From Nocardia pseudobrasiliensis NBRC 108224 (lineage in GTDB: Bacteria > Actinomycetota > Actinomycetes > Mycobacteriales > Mycobacteriaceae): 64,000 nucleotides of DNA. Shown piece by piece: positions 43,726-53,800 of the stretch. The stretch is taken from contig NZ_BDBS01000009.1 in assembly GCF_001613105.1 (NCBI RefSeq), positions 238,013-302,012 on the forward strand, in the 5' to 3' direction. The notes under the pieces are model-generated. The model searched no databases and was not told the DNA's origin. It saw only the letters and a list, made by a program, of their open reading frames with translations. How positions within the stretch are numbered: the stretch's first letter is position 1; the number at the start of each line of letters is the position of its first letter. Both the position numbers and the translations under genes were made by a program.

Positions 43726-44697
43726 TCACTTCCCCGGTGCGGCCGACCGGAGGAAGAACATGAGGTTCGCCGGGCGCTCGGCGAGCCGTCGGACGAAATA
43801 GCCGTACCACTGATCGCCGAAGGGCACATAGACCCGTAGGTGCTGACCCATACCCACCAGCCGATCCTGTTCGACCGGCCGGATGCCGTAGAGCATCTGA
43901 TATTCGAAGTCCTCACGCCCGCGCGACACCGCGGTCGCCATCAGCGCCGCCGCCTCGATCATGGCCGGATCGTGCGTGGCCACCATCGGATAACCCTTGC
44001 CCTGCATGAGGATTCGCAGACACCGCAGATACGAGGCGTCCACCTCGCGCTTGCGCCGGAAGGCAACGGTCTCCGGCTCGTTGTAGGCGCCCTTGCACAG
44101 CCGGATGCGCGCACCCTCCGCGGCGAAGGCCCGGCAGTCGTCCTCGGTGCGACGCAGATACGCCTGCAGCACGGTGCCGACCGTCTCCGGATGATCGCGA
44201 CGCAACTCGCGCACGACCGCCAGGGTGGAGTCGGTGGTGGTGTGATCCTCGGCGTCGAAAGTGACCCAGACACCGGCGTTTTCGGCCGCCTCGACCACCT
44301 TGCGGGCATTGTTCAGCGCGATGGCGTGCCCGTCGCCGGGCAGCGCCTGCCCGAACGCCGACAACTTCACCGACACCTCCACCGGTCGCGCTCGCTCCGT
44401 CTCGGAGCCGACCGGCAACTGGGCCAGTGCATCGATCAGTTCCAGATACTCGTCCACCACGTGCTGGGCCTGCGCCGGATCGACGGTGTCCTCGCCCAGA
44501 TAGTCGATGGTGACGAATCTATTGTGCGCCAAGAGCTCTCGAACCGCATCCAGAGCGGTCTGTCGGTTTTCTCCCGCCACGAAACGATCGACGATGCGCT
44601 TGGTCACCGGCATGCGGGTCAGCCCCCGCTCGGCCCGCGCCGAGCGGGCGGCGGCCAGCAGTGCGGGACGCAGCGGGTTGGTCAGCACCGTGCTCAT
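43726..44697 (-). CDS. putB: Proline dehydrogenase
   Basis: Oxidises proline to pyrroline-5-carboxylate with FAD, feeding electrons to quinone. It is 323 residues. The conserved blocks are VSVKLSAFGQALPG, NAGVWVTFDAEDH, GTVLQAYLRRTEDDCR, RIRLCKGAYNEPE, MVATHDPAMIEAA and the FAD-site end YGYFVRRLAERPANLMF. The start ATG directly follows the pruA stop codon, so the two are one operon. Mycobacterial equivalents are PruB and PruA. Confidence 0.94.
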   Translation of the reverse strand: MSTVLTNPLRPALLAAARSARAERGLTRMPVTKRIVDRFVAGENRQTALDAVRELLAHNRFVTIDYLGEDTVDPAQAQHVVDEYLELIDALAQLPVGSETERARPVEVSVKLSAFGQALPGDGHAIALNNARKVVEAAENAGVWVTFDAEDHTTTDSTLAVVRELRRDHPETVGTVLQAYLRRTEDDCRAFAAEGARIRLCKGAYNEPETVAFRRKREVDASYLRCLRILMQGKGYPMVATHDPAMIEAAALMATAVSRGREDFEYQMLYGIRPVEQDRLVGMGQHLRVYVPFGDQWYGYFVRRLAERPANLMFFLRSAAPGK

Positions 44698-46341
44698 CTA
44701 CGCCTCCTCGGCCTGGTGGGGATACTCGTGAGTCGTCGGAGCCACGAAGGTCTCCTTGATCGAGCGCGGCGAGGTCCAGCGCAGCAGATTCAGCGCCGAA
44801 CCGGCCTTGTCGTTGGTGCCCGAGGCGCGCGAGCCGCCGAACGGCTGCTGTCCGACCACCGCGCCGGTGGGCTTGTCGTTGACATAGAAGTTGCCCGCCG
44901 CGAAACGCAGTGCGGCACTGGCCTTCTCCACGGCCGAGCGATCGTTGGCGATGATCGCGCCGGTCAGACCGTAGGCCGAACCGGAATCCACCAGCTTCAG
45001 CACATCCTCGAAGGCGTGCGGGCGGGCGTCGTCGTAGACGTGCAGCGACAGGATCGGGCCGAAGTACTCGGTGCGGAACGCCTCATCGGTCGGATCGTCG
45101 CCGACCAGCAGGGTCGGGGCGACGAAATAGCCGACGCTGTCGTCGTAGGTGCCGCCGGTGGCCACGGTCACCGAGCCGGTGGCCTTGGCCCGCTCGATGG
45201 CCTCGACATTGCGGTCGAACGCGCGCCGATCGATCACGGCCCCACCGAAATTCGCGAAATCGGTGACATCGCCGTAGGTCAGCGAACCGATGCGGCCGAT
45301 CAGTTCGTCACCGATGCGCGACCACAGCGACCGCGGTACGAACGCCCGCGAGGCCGCCGAACACTTCTGACCCTGGTACTCGTAGGCGCCGCGCACCAGC
45401 GCGGTGATCAGCACCTCGGGATCGGCCGAGGGATGGGCGAGTACGAAATCCTTGCCGCCGGTCTCACCGACCAGTCGCGGATAGGTGCGGTAGCGGTCGA
45501 TGTGATTGCCGACCTCACGCCACAGATGCTGGAAGGTCCGCGTGGAACCGGTGAAGTGGATACCCGCCAGGCGCGAATCGGCCAGCAGCACATCGGAAAC
45601 CTCGGGGCCGTGGCCGTGCACGAGGTTGATCACGCCCGGGGGCAGTCCGGCGGCCTCGAGCAGGCGCATGGTGTGATACGCGGCCACGGCCTGGGTCGGC
45701 GAGGGCTTCCAGACCACGGTGTTGCCCATCAGAGCCGGTGCGGTGGGCAGATTTCCGGCGATCGCGGTGAAGTTGAACGGGGTGATGGCGTAGACGAAAC
45801 CCTCGAGCGGGCGGTAATCGGTGCGATTCCACACGCCCGCACTGGAAATGGGCTGCTCGGCCAGCAACTGCCGCGCGAAGTGCACATTGAAACGCCAGAA
45901 GTCGACCAGCTCACAGGGCGCGTCGATCTCGGCCTGCTGCGGCGATTTGGACTGGCCCAGCATCGTCGCGGCGGCGATGGTTTCGCGCCATGGGCCCGAC
46001 AGCAGATCGGCCGCGCGCAGGAAGACCGCGGCGCGCTCGTCGAAAGGTAGTGCGCGCCAAGCGGCTCCGGCCTTCACGGCGGTGTCGACCGCGTCCTGCG
46101 CGTCACCGGCCTCGGCGACGCTGAAGGCGCCGAGCACGGCCGCGTGGTTGTGCGGCTGAACCACATCGACGCGGGCGCCGGTGCCGGCCCGGTGCTCACC
46201 GTCGATGACGTGCGCGAGCTCGATGGGATTGTTCGCCAACTCGCGCAGCGCGGCCTGCAGCCGCGCACGCTCCGGGGTGCCGGGCGCGTAGGAATTGACG
46301 GGTTCGTTGGACGGTGCGGGAACCGTGGTGATCGCGTCCAT
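44698..46341 (-). CDS. pruA: 1-pyrroline-5-carboxylate (glutamate semialdehyde) dehydrogenase
   Basis: A 547-residue aldehyde dehydrogenase that turns glutamate semialdehyde into glutamate, completing proline catabolism. The catalytic glutamate lies in LVGETGGKDFVLAHP and the cysteine in EYQGQKCSAASRAFVP; ITPFNFTAIAGNLPTAPALMGNTVVWKPS lines the NAD site. The layout is the actinobacterial RocA/PruA form. It is the first gene of the operon with putB and is divergent from a PucR-family regulator. Confidence 0.95.
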   Translation of the reverse strand: MDAITTVPAPSNEPVNSYAPGTPERARLQAALRELANNPIELAHVIDGEHRAGTGARVDVVQPHNHAAVLGAFSVAEAGDAQDAVDTAVKAGAAWRALPFDERAAVFLRAADLLSGPWRETIAAATMLGQSKSPQQAEIDAPCELVDFWRFNVHFARQLLAEQPISSAGVWNRTDYRPLEGFVYAITPFNFTAIAGNLPTAPALMGNTVVWKPSPTQAVAAYHTMRLLEAAGLPPGVINLVHGHGPEVSDVLLADSRLAGIHFTGSTRTFQHLWREVGNHIDRYRTYPRLVGETGGKDFVLAHPSADPEVLITALVRGAYEYQGQKCSAASRAFVPRSLWSRIGDELIGRIGSLTYGDVTDFANFGGAVIDRRAFDRNVEAIERAKATGSVTVATGGTYDDSVGYFVAPTLLVGDDPTDEAFRTEYFGPILSLHVYDDARPHAFEDVLKLVDSGSAYGLTGAIIANDRSAVEKASAALRFAAGNFYVNDKPTGAVVGQQPFGGSRASGTNDKAGSALNLLRWTSPRSIKETFVAPTTHEYPHQAEEA

Positions 46342-46421
46342 ACTCAGGAATAAACCTCATCCGGACATTCCGGGCCGTTGTCCGCGCGGACGAATTGCCA
46401 CCGCGATTTTCGTCCGATTGA

Positions 46422-48071
46422 ATGAAGTGTGTGAACCGCTTCATACCGCTGTCGGAGCTGCTATCCGCGCTGACCAGCGCGGTTGTCACACTGCTCGACG
46501 CACCCGCGGGCGAGGAAGTGATCGTCGATTCCGTGGCATTCATGGATGTCGACGACCTCGCGATGGATATGCCCCCTGGGCGAGCGCTTCCGGAGGTGTA
46601 TCTGCAGGTCGGCGTCGACGACGAGGACGCCACGCGCTGGCTGCGCGACCTGGGCGAGCGCTGTCCGCCCGAACATCGGCCGCGGGTGGTCTTCTCCAAG
46701 GGCGCCTCGCCGCGCCTGCGGACCGCGGCGCGCGAGGCCGGGATCGCGGTGGTCGCGGTGCATCCGCACGCACGGTGGGAGATGGTGCATTCGCTGATCG
46801 GGCGGATCATCGGCGACGGCGCCGGACCGCGCGCGGTGGAGTCGATGCCCGCGGTGGACACCGATCTGTTCGGGCTGGCGCAGTCGGTGGCGGAGTCGAC
46901 GCGCGGGCTGGTGAGCATCGAGGACGATCAGTCCCGGCTGCTGGCCTATTCGGCGGACAGCACGGCCTCGGCCGATGTGGTGCGCCGCTCGTCGGTATTG
47001 GGCCGGCAGGGACCGTCGGGCTATCTGCACTGGCTGCAACGCGAGGGCGTATTCGATCGACTGCGCAATACCGCCGATGTGGTGGAGGTGCCCGCGCAGT
47101 CGGAGTGGGAGACGCGGCGGCGCATCGCGATCGGCATTCGCGAGCCCGGCCGCCGGGGCGGGCGCGGGCGCACCTGGCTGGGCACCATCTGGGTGCAGGA
47201 GGCCACCGAACCGCTCGACGGCGACAGCGCTCGGGTGCTGCGCGGCGCGGCTTCCATTGCGGCCCGGGTGATCTGGCGCGCCCGCAACGCGCCGACCTCC
47301 GACGCGCTGATGATCCAGCGGCTGTTCGGTGCGCACGGCGGCGAGGTCGATATTCCGATCTTCGCCGAAACCTTCGCCATGCCCGCCGACGGCCGCGCGG
47401 CGGTGATCGGATTCGCCCCGCACGCCGCGGGCGAACCGGACGAGGACACGCTGCACCGCGGCACGGTCACACTGCGCCTGCACGCCAGCGCCTTCCGGCA
47501 GGACTGTCTGACCACCCGGATCGGCGATCGGCTGTATGTGCTGTTCCCCGAACATCATTCGGTGGATCGGGTGGCCTCGTGGACCCGCCAGGTGATCGGC
47601 CAGCTCGCCGAGCGCTCCGGGCTGGATCTGCGCGCCGCCATCGCCGCGCCGGTGGATGGGCTGGCCGATGTGGCCCGCGCCCGCACCGAGGTGGACCGGG
47701 TCCTCGATCGCACCGCGACGCTGCCCGACGGCGAACGAGTCACCACCCTGGCGAGTTCGCGCACCACGGTGCTGCTCGCCGAGATCCTCACCCTCGTCGG
47801 CGATCACCCCGAACTGCGCGACCCCCGCCTGCGCACCCTGATCGACTACGACGAGAAGTACTCCGCCGAACTGCGCCTGAGCCTCGAGTCCTATCTCGTG
47901 TACCGCGGCGATGTGCGTACCGCCGCAACGCATCTGCGCATCCACCCCAACACCCTGCGCTACCGCATCCGCCGCGCCACCCAGCTCATGGGCCTGGATC
48001 TGGATTCCCCCTCCGACCGGCTGTTGCTCGAGGTCCAGCTGGCGGTGTATCGACAGGCACTGGGCGGGTGA
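46422..48071 (+). CDS. PucR-family transcriptional regulator, probable PruC-type activator
   Basis: A 549-residue regulator. The C-terminal PucR HTH is SYLVYRGDVRTAATHLRIHPNTLRYRIRRATQLMGLDL, and the central region resembles GGDEF-like CdaR domains. The N-terminal part contains a purine-catabolism-like LPEVYLQVGVDDEDATRW segment. In mycobacteria the neighbouring divergent PruC activates pruA-pruB in response to proline; position and domain order match, so the same role is inferred. An internal GTG nine bases later is an alternative start. Confidence 0.85.
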   Translation: MKCVNRFIPLSELLSALTSAVVTLLDAPAGEEVIVDSVAFMDVDDLAMDMPPGRALPEVYLQVGVDDEDATRWLRDLGERCPPEHRPRVVFSKGASPRLRTAAREAGIAVVAVHPHARWEMVHSLIGRIIGDGAGPRAVESMPAVDTDLFGLAQSVAESTRGLVSIEDDQSRLLAYSADSTASADVVRRSSVLGRQGPSGYLHWLQREGVFDRLRNTADVVEVPAQSEWETRRRIAIGIREPGRRGGRGRTWLGTIWVQEATEPLDGDSARVLRGAASIAARVIWRARNAPTSDALMIQRLFGAHGGEVDIPIFAETFAMPADGRAAVIGFAPHAAGEPDEDTLHRGTVTLRLHASAFRQDCLTTRIGDRLYVLFPEHHSVDRVASWTRQVIGQLAERSGLDLRAAIAAPVDGLADVARARTEVDRVLDRTATLPDGERVTTLASSRTTVLLAEILTLVGDHPELRDPRLRTLIDYDEKYSAELRLSLESYLVYRGDVRTAATHLRIHPNTLRYRIRRATQLMGLDLDSPSDRLLLEVQLAVYRQALGG

Positions 48072-48228
48072 AAGATTCGCACCGGGGAATCGAATCCACT
48101 GCCACACCGGACAATTCGCCCACATTGTGGTATTGCCCATGATTTCAGGGGATTTCGGGGCACCGGGCGCGAGCTAATCTGGGATTTCCGACAATTCGTC
48201 TCCGAAATTCTGAACCAGGGGGTCGCGG

Positions 48229-48558
48229 GTGCGAGACAGAATCAATGTGGAATTCCACGACATGCACAGCACGGGTAAGCAACTGGCGGGCTGGCACAGC
48301 GAGAGTTCACACCTCTTCGAATCCGGCCACACCGACATCGAGGACGCCACTTCTGGTGGCTGGGTGGGCGATTCGCGCATCGCGATGGAGGCGGCACTAC
48401 GGAAGATGCGCGACTCGGCTGCCACGCTGACCGGTCGGCTCGACGACCATTCGACGAAATTCCACGGCGCGTTCCCCACCTATCACGGCGGCGATCGCGA
48501 ATCCGGCGGCGAAATCGGACGAATAGGATCTCATGGGCCGCGGTTGACCAACCTCTGA
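48229..48558 (+). CDS. WXG100-like small protein with YxxxD export signal
   Basis: A 109-residue helical-hairpin protein starting at GTG. The turn is W45-V-G47 in SGGWVGDSR, between two amphipathic helices, and after the second helix comes Y85-H-G-G-D89, the YxxxD/E signal of type VII secretion substrates. It probably pairs with the N-terminus of the next gene product to form a secreted heterodimer. The gene begins 157 bases after the PucR gene and ends eight bases before the next ATG. Confidence 0.8.
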   Translation: MRDRINVEFHDMHSTGKQLAGWHSESSHLFESGHTDIEDATSGGWVGDSRIAMEAALRKMRDSAATLTGRLDDHSTKFHGAFPTYHGGDRESGGEIGRIGSHGPRLTNL

Positions 48559-48566
48559 CCATTCCG

Positions 48567-49928
48567 ATGGCACCGAAAATCACGATAGCCGATATCGATC
48601 GATGGAATCCCGACGATATCGACAAGGTATTCCAGGTCTGCACCCAGCACGCCGACCACTGCGACGAACGGGCCACCGGCCTGGGCAATCTATCGGCGTT
48701 CGACTCGTGGGACGGCGACGCCGCCGCCGCGGCCGAACAGTCGGTCGGCAAGACCCGGGTGGACTTCGACGCCCACGGTCAGCACGTCGCCGCGATCGCC
48801 GACGCCGCGAAGACGGCGGCGAGCGAAATCGCCACGGTCAAGACGAAATTGGCGGGACTGCGGACGCAAGCCGGTCAGCACGGTTTCGCGATCGGCGATG
48901 ACGGGACCGTGCGCCAGACGATCAACGGACCGTTCACCGCGGACAGGCAGCAGATCCTGGACAACGAGAAGGCGGGCCTGCAGCTCGAGGTCAATCAGTT
49001 GCTGATCAACGCCCAGCTCGCCGATGCGGATCTGGCCGCGGCCATCAAGGGCGCCGATGGCGAGATGAGCATCGACGACCTGGCCAAGAACAACCACGCG
49101 CCGGTATACGCGTCGATGTACGGCCTTGGCTCACTAGGCATTCCGGACTATCCGGACCAGTCGCTGGACAGCCTCCAGACGCGCAACTACTACCTCGCGG
49201 CCGAACGCAAGATCGATGAGTTCATGGCCAAGATCGTCGCCGATCCCGATCTGTCGCTCGAGGAGAAGGCCAAGATCGGCTGGGCATTGCGCAACGAACT
49301 GCGGACCCGGGCCCGTCAGCTGATGTCCGACCAGGCCGAGGCCGCCAAACTCTTCCAGAACAGACCGAACAAGGGATTCGAGGAACTGATCCAAGACAAG
49401 ATGGCGCGCAAGGGATTCACCACCCGCGAACAGGCGCTGCAGGACATCCTCGATACCGCGAGCAAGAGCAACGCGGAGGTCAACGCCGCGCTCGGGGTCG
49501 ATCCGAAGACGGCGAAATTCCCCGATCCGAAGAGTGTGAAGGCCCCGCCGGGCGCACCGGCGGGAGAGAACTTCGTCCCGAACGAGGACGTCGCCGCGGG
49601 CGCGGGCGGCGAGTCGGCCGCCGCGCGCGGACTGCGCATCGCGGGTAAGGCGGCGCTGCCGATCGCCGCGGGCGTCACGATCTACGACGACTACCAGCAG
49701 GTGCAGAACGGTCAGGAGACCGTGCCGGAGGCCGTCGGCCACAGCGGCGGCGCGGTCGCCGGTATGGTCGCCGGGGGTGAGGTCGGCGCGGAGGGCGGCG
49801 CGGTCGTCGGATCCTTCGCCGGGCCGGTGGGTACCGTGGTCGGCGGTGCGGTCGGCGGCGTCGTCGGCGGCATCGCGGGCGCGATCAGCGGTGGCGAGGT
49901 TGGTAAATGGATTGGGGGCCTGTTCTGA
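48567..49928 (+). CDS. Large WXG-headed effector-like protein with C-terminal glycine zipper
   Basis: A 453-residue protein. Residues 1-100 are helical with a W48-D-G50 turn (FDSWDGDAAAAA), a WXG100-type export head lacking its own YxxxD. The middle, about 110-330, is mostly alpha-helical with coiled-coil-like runs (ADADLAAAIKGADGEMSIDDLAKNN). Residues about 391-453 are a glycine zipper with repeated GxxxG (GGAVAGMVAGGEVGAEGGAVVG and onward), very hydrophobic, like membrane-permeabilising type VII toxins such as streptococcal TelE. No enzymatic motif is seen. Its TGA overlaps the next ATG. Confidence 0.75.
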   Translation: MAPKITIADIDRWNPDDIDKVFQVCTQHADHCDERATGLGNLSAFDSWDGDAAAAAEQSVGKTRVDFDAHGQHVAAIADAAKTAASEIATVKTKLAGLRTQAGQHGFAIGDDGTVRQTINGPFTADRQQILDNEKAGLQLEVNQLLINAQLADADLAAAIKGADGEMSIDDLAKNNHAPVYASMYGLGSLGIPDYPDQSLDSLQTRNYYLAAERKIDEFMAKIVADPDLSLEEKAKIGWALRNELRTRARQLMSDQAEAAKLFQNRPNKGFEELIQDKMARKGFTTREQALQDILDTASKSNAEVNAALGVDPKTAKFPDPKSVKAPPGAPAGENFVPNEDVAAGAGGESAAARGLRIAGKAALPIAAGVTIYDDYQQVQNGQETVPEAVGHSGGAVAGMVAGGEVGAEGGAVVGSFAGPVGTVVGGAVGGVVGGIAGAISGGEVGKWIGGLF

Positions 49929-50464
49929 TGACCGAGACGGCATCGATCTACGACGCGCTGACGGCGCTGGCCATCACCACGCATCGGGTGGTGAATTCGC
50001 GCACGATCCCGGGACGGGTCGACGTCGAGCTCGACCGCGATACGTGGAAGGAGCTCGACGGTCACGCGTTGGGCTATCTACGGCTGTTCGGCGTGCGGTC
50101 GCAACCGAAGTCGGGTTTCCGAACCAACCTGATCGTCGTGCTCACCCGAGTGATCGTGGACAACGGCATCGATCTGGCCGTACTGGGCGAACACGCCTTC
50201 ACCGAAGCGCGGCGCCTACCGCACTGGCACGAGGAACAGGCCACGAAATGGCCTGCGGCGCGGCCGCACAGCGGATGGTCCGTCCAGTCCGGCACCTATA
50301 CCGACGACGGCGTGCCGCTGTACTCGATCACCCAGTACGCGATCTATCAACGCGCGAACGTCGGCTACCTGCTGCAGGCCACCGGCACCACGACCGTGGC
50401 GGACCGGCCGCGATTCGGTCCCGTGCTCGACAAGGTCGTACCCGGCGTGAACTTCGAAGGGTGA
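49928..50464 (+). CDS. Signal-less LpqN/LpqT-domain protein
   Basis: A 178-residue protein. The LpqN-type blocks are VDVELDRDTWKELDG, GYLRLFGVRSQPKSGFRTNLIVVLTRV, LPHWHEEQATKWPAARPHSGWSVQSGTYTDDGVPLYSITQYAIYQ and YLLQATGTTTVADRPRFGPVLDKVV. Mycobacterial LpqN is a lipoprotein; this one has no signal or lipobox, so it should stay in the cytosol. Its ATG overlaps the effector stop (TGATG), giving tight translational coupling. Chaperone, immunity or loading factor roles are inferred from that coupling. Confidence 0.8.
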   Translation: MTETASIYDALTALAITTHRVVNSRTIPGRVDVELDRDTWKELDGHALGYLRLFGVRSQPKSGFRTNLIVVLTRVIVDNGIDLAVLGEHAFTEARRLPHWHEEQATKWPAARPHSGWSVQSGTYTDDGVPLYSITQYAIYQRANVGYLLQATGTTTVADRPRFGPVLDKVVPGVNFEG

Positions 50465-50477
50465 GAGGCGGACAACA

Positions 50478-50768
50478 ATGGTGAAACGCTCGGACGAGGT
50501 CACGGATCTGGAGGAGGCGCTCGCCGCCACGGTCGTCTTCACCCCGGATACCGACGACGCCGCCTGGATGGTGGGGCATACCCCGCGCCAGACCCTGCAC
50601 GTGCGCCTGGGCGACTTTCCCGCCGAGGACATGTGGTCACTGTGGCTGGGCCACGGCCGCTGGATGGACTTCACCCAGCCACCGGCGGGCTGGACGTTGA
50701 AGCTCGGCGAGGCGAACTGGCCGCCCAGCGCGCGACCCTCACTGCCCAAAGGCGAGTTCCACGAATAA
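50478..50768 (+). CDS. 96-residue protein closing the WXG operon
   Basis: A soluble acidic protein, unusually tryptophan rich (for example DAAWMVGH, MWSLWLGHGRWMDF, GWTLKL), without membrane helices. It lies 13 bases after the LpqN-like gene and is clearly in the same operon. No domain is recognised. It could be a second chaperone, an immunity protein or a regulator. The start ATG has a GAGAGG upstream. Confidence 0.65.
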   Translation: MVKRSDEVTDLEEALAATVVFTPDTDDAAWMVGHTPRQTLHVRLGDFPAEDMWSLWLGHGRWMDFTQPPAGWTLKLGEANWPPSARPSLPKGEFHE

Positions 50769-50824
50769 CTTTCGCGCCGCGACCGCGCGCCGGTGGATGG
50801 TAGCCACCCACCGGCCCGCGCTCG

Positions 50825-53800
50825 TCACGCCTTGGTGATCGAAACCCGCACCCCGCCGACCACTTCGGCGGCGTCCGCACCGGGATCGCCGAAGGTCAGT
50901 GCGGTGGCGAGGATTTCACCGGCGATCAGCTCGCGATGGGTCCGCGCCCACGCCAGCCGGTCCGCCGGAACGGCCAGCACCACCGAGATGCGATCGGAAA
51001 CATCCAGTCCCAACGACTTTCGGGTCTCCTGCAGATCGCGGATGAGGTCGCGGGCCCAGCCCTCGGCCTCGAGTTCCTCGGTGACCTCCGAATTCAGCAC
51101 CACCAGACCGGCATTGCCGGGCAGGGCGGCGGTCGACTCGGGCTCGGCGGCGACCAGGCGCTGGGTGTATTCCTCCGGAAGCAGGTCGATCCCGGCGGCA
51201 CTGACCACGCCCTCGGGGCTTTCGGTCCACTCCCCCGCCTTGACCGCCTTGATGACCGTCTGCACCTGCTTGCCCAGGCGCGGACCCGCGGCGCGCGCGT
51301 TCACGACCAGTTCGAAGCGGCCGTGCGCGGCGACGTCGGTGGTCAGGTCGACCTTCTTGACATTGACCTCGTCGGCGACCAGATCCGCGAAGGGCGCCAA
51401 CCGATCCGCGTCGGGCGCGGCGATGGTCACCTCCGACAGCGGCAGGCGCACCCGCAGATTCTGGGCCTTGCGCAGACTCAGCACCGTCGAGCACACCGTG
51501 CGGACCTCGTCCATGGCCGAGACCAGCTCCGGATCCTTCGGCAGTTCGGTCGCGGCGGGCCAGTCGGCCAGATGCACCGAGCGACCGCCGGTCAGCCCGC
51601 GCCAGATCACCTCGCTGATCAACGGCAGCAGCGGCGCGGCCAGCCGGGTGGTCACCTCGAGCACCGTGTGCAGGGTGTCGATGGCATCGCGGTCCTCGTC
51701 CCAGAAGCGCGAACGCGACCGGCGCACATACCAGTTGGTGAGCGCGTCGGCGAACGAGCGCAGCTGCTCACACGCGGTGGCGATGTCGTAGACGTCGAGC
51801 GCCTCGGTCATCGCGTCGCGGGTGGCCGCGAGCTTGGCCAGGATGTAGCGATCCAGCACATTGGTCGAATCCGTGCGCCACTCACCGGGTTTCGACGCGT
51901 ACAGCTGCAAAAACGTCCACGCGTTCCACAGCGGCCGCAGCGCGTGACTCACACCTTCGCGGATACCGCGCTCGGTGACGATGAGGTTGCCGCCGCGCAG
52001 CACCGGCGAGGCCATCAGGAACCACCGCATGGCGTCGGAGCCGTCGCGGTCGAACACCTCGTTGACATCCGGGTAGTTGCCCTTGGACTTGGACATCTTC
52101 AATCCGTCGTCGCCGAGCACGATGCCGTGTGCCACAGCCGATTTGAACGCCGGGCGGTCGAACAGGGCGGTCGAGAGCACATGCAGGTTGTAGAACCAGC
52201 CCTTGGTCTGACCGTTGTACTCGACGATGAAGTCGCCCGGGCTGTGCGCGGTCCGGTCGTGCGTGCCCTCGAACCACTCCTTGTTCTCGAACGGGTAGTG
52301 CACCTGGGCATAGGGCATCGACCCGGATTCGAACCAGCAGTCGAGCACCTCCGGGGTGCGCCGCATCATCGACTTGCCGGTCGGATCATCGGGATTGGGC
52401 CGCACCAGCTCATCGATCGCCGGGCGGTGCAGATCGCTCGGACGCACGCCGAAGTCGTGCTCGAGCTGATCCAGCGAGCCGTACACATCCACGCGCGGAT
52501 ACTCCGGATCATCGGAGATCCACACCGGGATGGGCGCGCCCCAGAAGCGGTTGCGGCTGATGTTCCAGTCGCGCGCGTTCTCGATCCACTTGCCGAACTG
52601 GCCGTCGCGGATGTGTTCGGGCACCCAGGTGATCTGCTTGTTCAACTCCATCATCCGATCGCGGATCTTGGTGACCGCGACGAACCACGACGGCACGGCC
52701 ATGTAGATCAGCGGCTGGCCCGAACGCCAGCTGTGCGGATAGGAGTGCTCGATGGTCTCGTGCCGCAGCAGCTTTCCGGCGGCCTTGAGATCCTTGATGA
52801 TGACCGGGTTGGCGTCGAAGACCATCAGGCCCTCGTACGGCGGCACCATCGAGGTGAACTTGCCGCCCGGATCCAACGGCTGCACGATCTCGATGCCGTT
52901 GGCCGTGGCCACATCCATATCCTCCTCACCGAAGGCCGGTGCGAGGTGCACGACGCCCGTGCCGGAGTCGGTGGTCACGTAATCGGCCTCGAGCACGCGA
53001 TGGGCGTTCGGGTGGCCGAGGAAGAAGTCGAACGGCGGACGGTAGTGCAGGCCGACCAGCGCCGCGCCCGCGTGCTCGGACAGGATCTGCGGCTGTTCGC
53101 CCAGCTCCCGGGCGTAGTGCGAGACGCGTTCGGCGGCAAGCACGTACCGCTTGTCGTCCTTGCCCCGCACATGGACATAGGTGACGTCCGGATGCACGGC
53201 GATGGCGAGGTTGGACGGCAGGGTCCACGGCGTGGTGGTCCAGATCAGCGCGTTCGCGCCGTCCAGCTCGTGCAGCGGATGACCGGCGGGCACCGTGAGC
53301 GCCATGTCGACCGTGACCGCGGGATCCTGGCGCATCCGGTAGGCGTCGTCGAGGCGCGACTCCTGATTGGACAGCGGGGTCTGCTCGTACCAGCTGTAGG
53401 GCAGCACCCGGAAGCCCTGATAGATCAGTCCCTTGTCGTACAGCGACTTGAAGGCCCACATCACCGACTCCATGAAGCTCGGATCGAGGGTCTTGTAGTC
53501 GTTGTCGAAGTCCACCCAGCGGGCCTGACGCGTGACATACGCGCGCCACTCATTGGTGTAGCGCAGGACCGAGGATTTGCACGCGGCATTGAATTCCGCG
53601 ACACCCATCGACTCGATCTGTGATTTGTCCGTGATACCGAGCTGCTTCTCGGCTTCGATTTCCGCGGGCAGGCCGTGAGTGTCCCAGCCGAAACGTCGTT
53701 CGACCTTCTTGCCGCGCATCGTCTGGAAACGCGGGATCAAATCCTTGACGTATCCGGTGAGCAGATGCCCGTAATGTGGCAATCCGTTGGCGAAGGGCGG

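Noticed and set aside
43299..43839. Several ORFs of 60-120 codons in the spacer after the NlpC/P60 gene
   Set aside because: No ribosome-binding sites, atypical composition, and overlap with repeats and the putB end.
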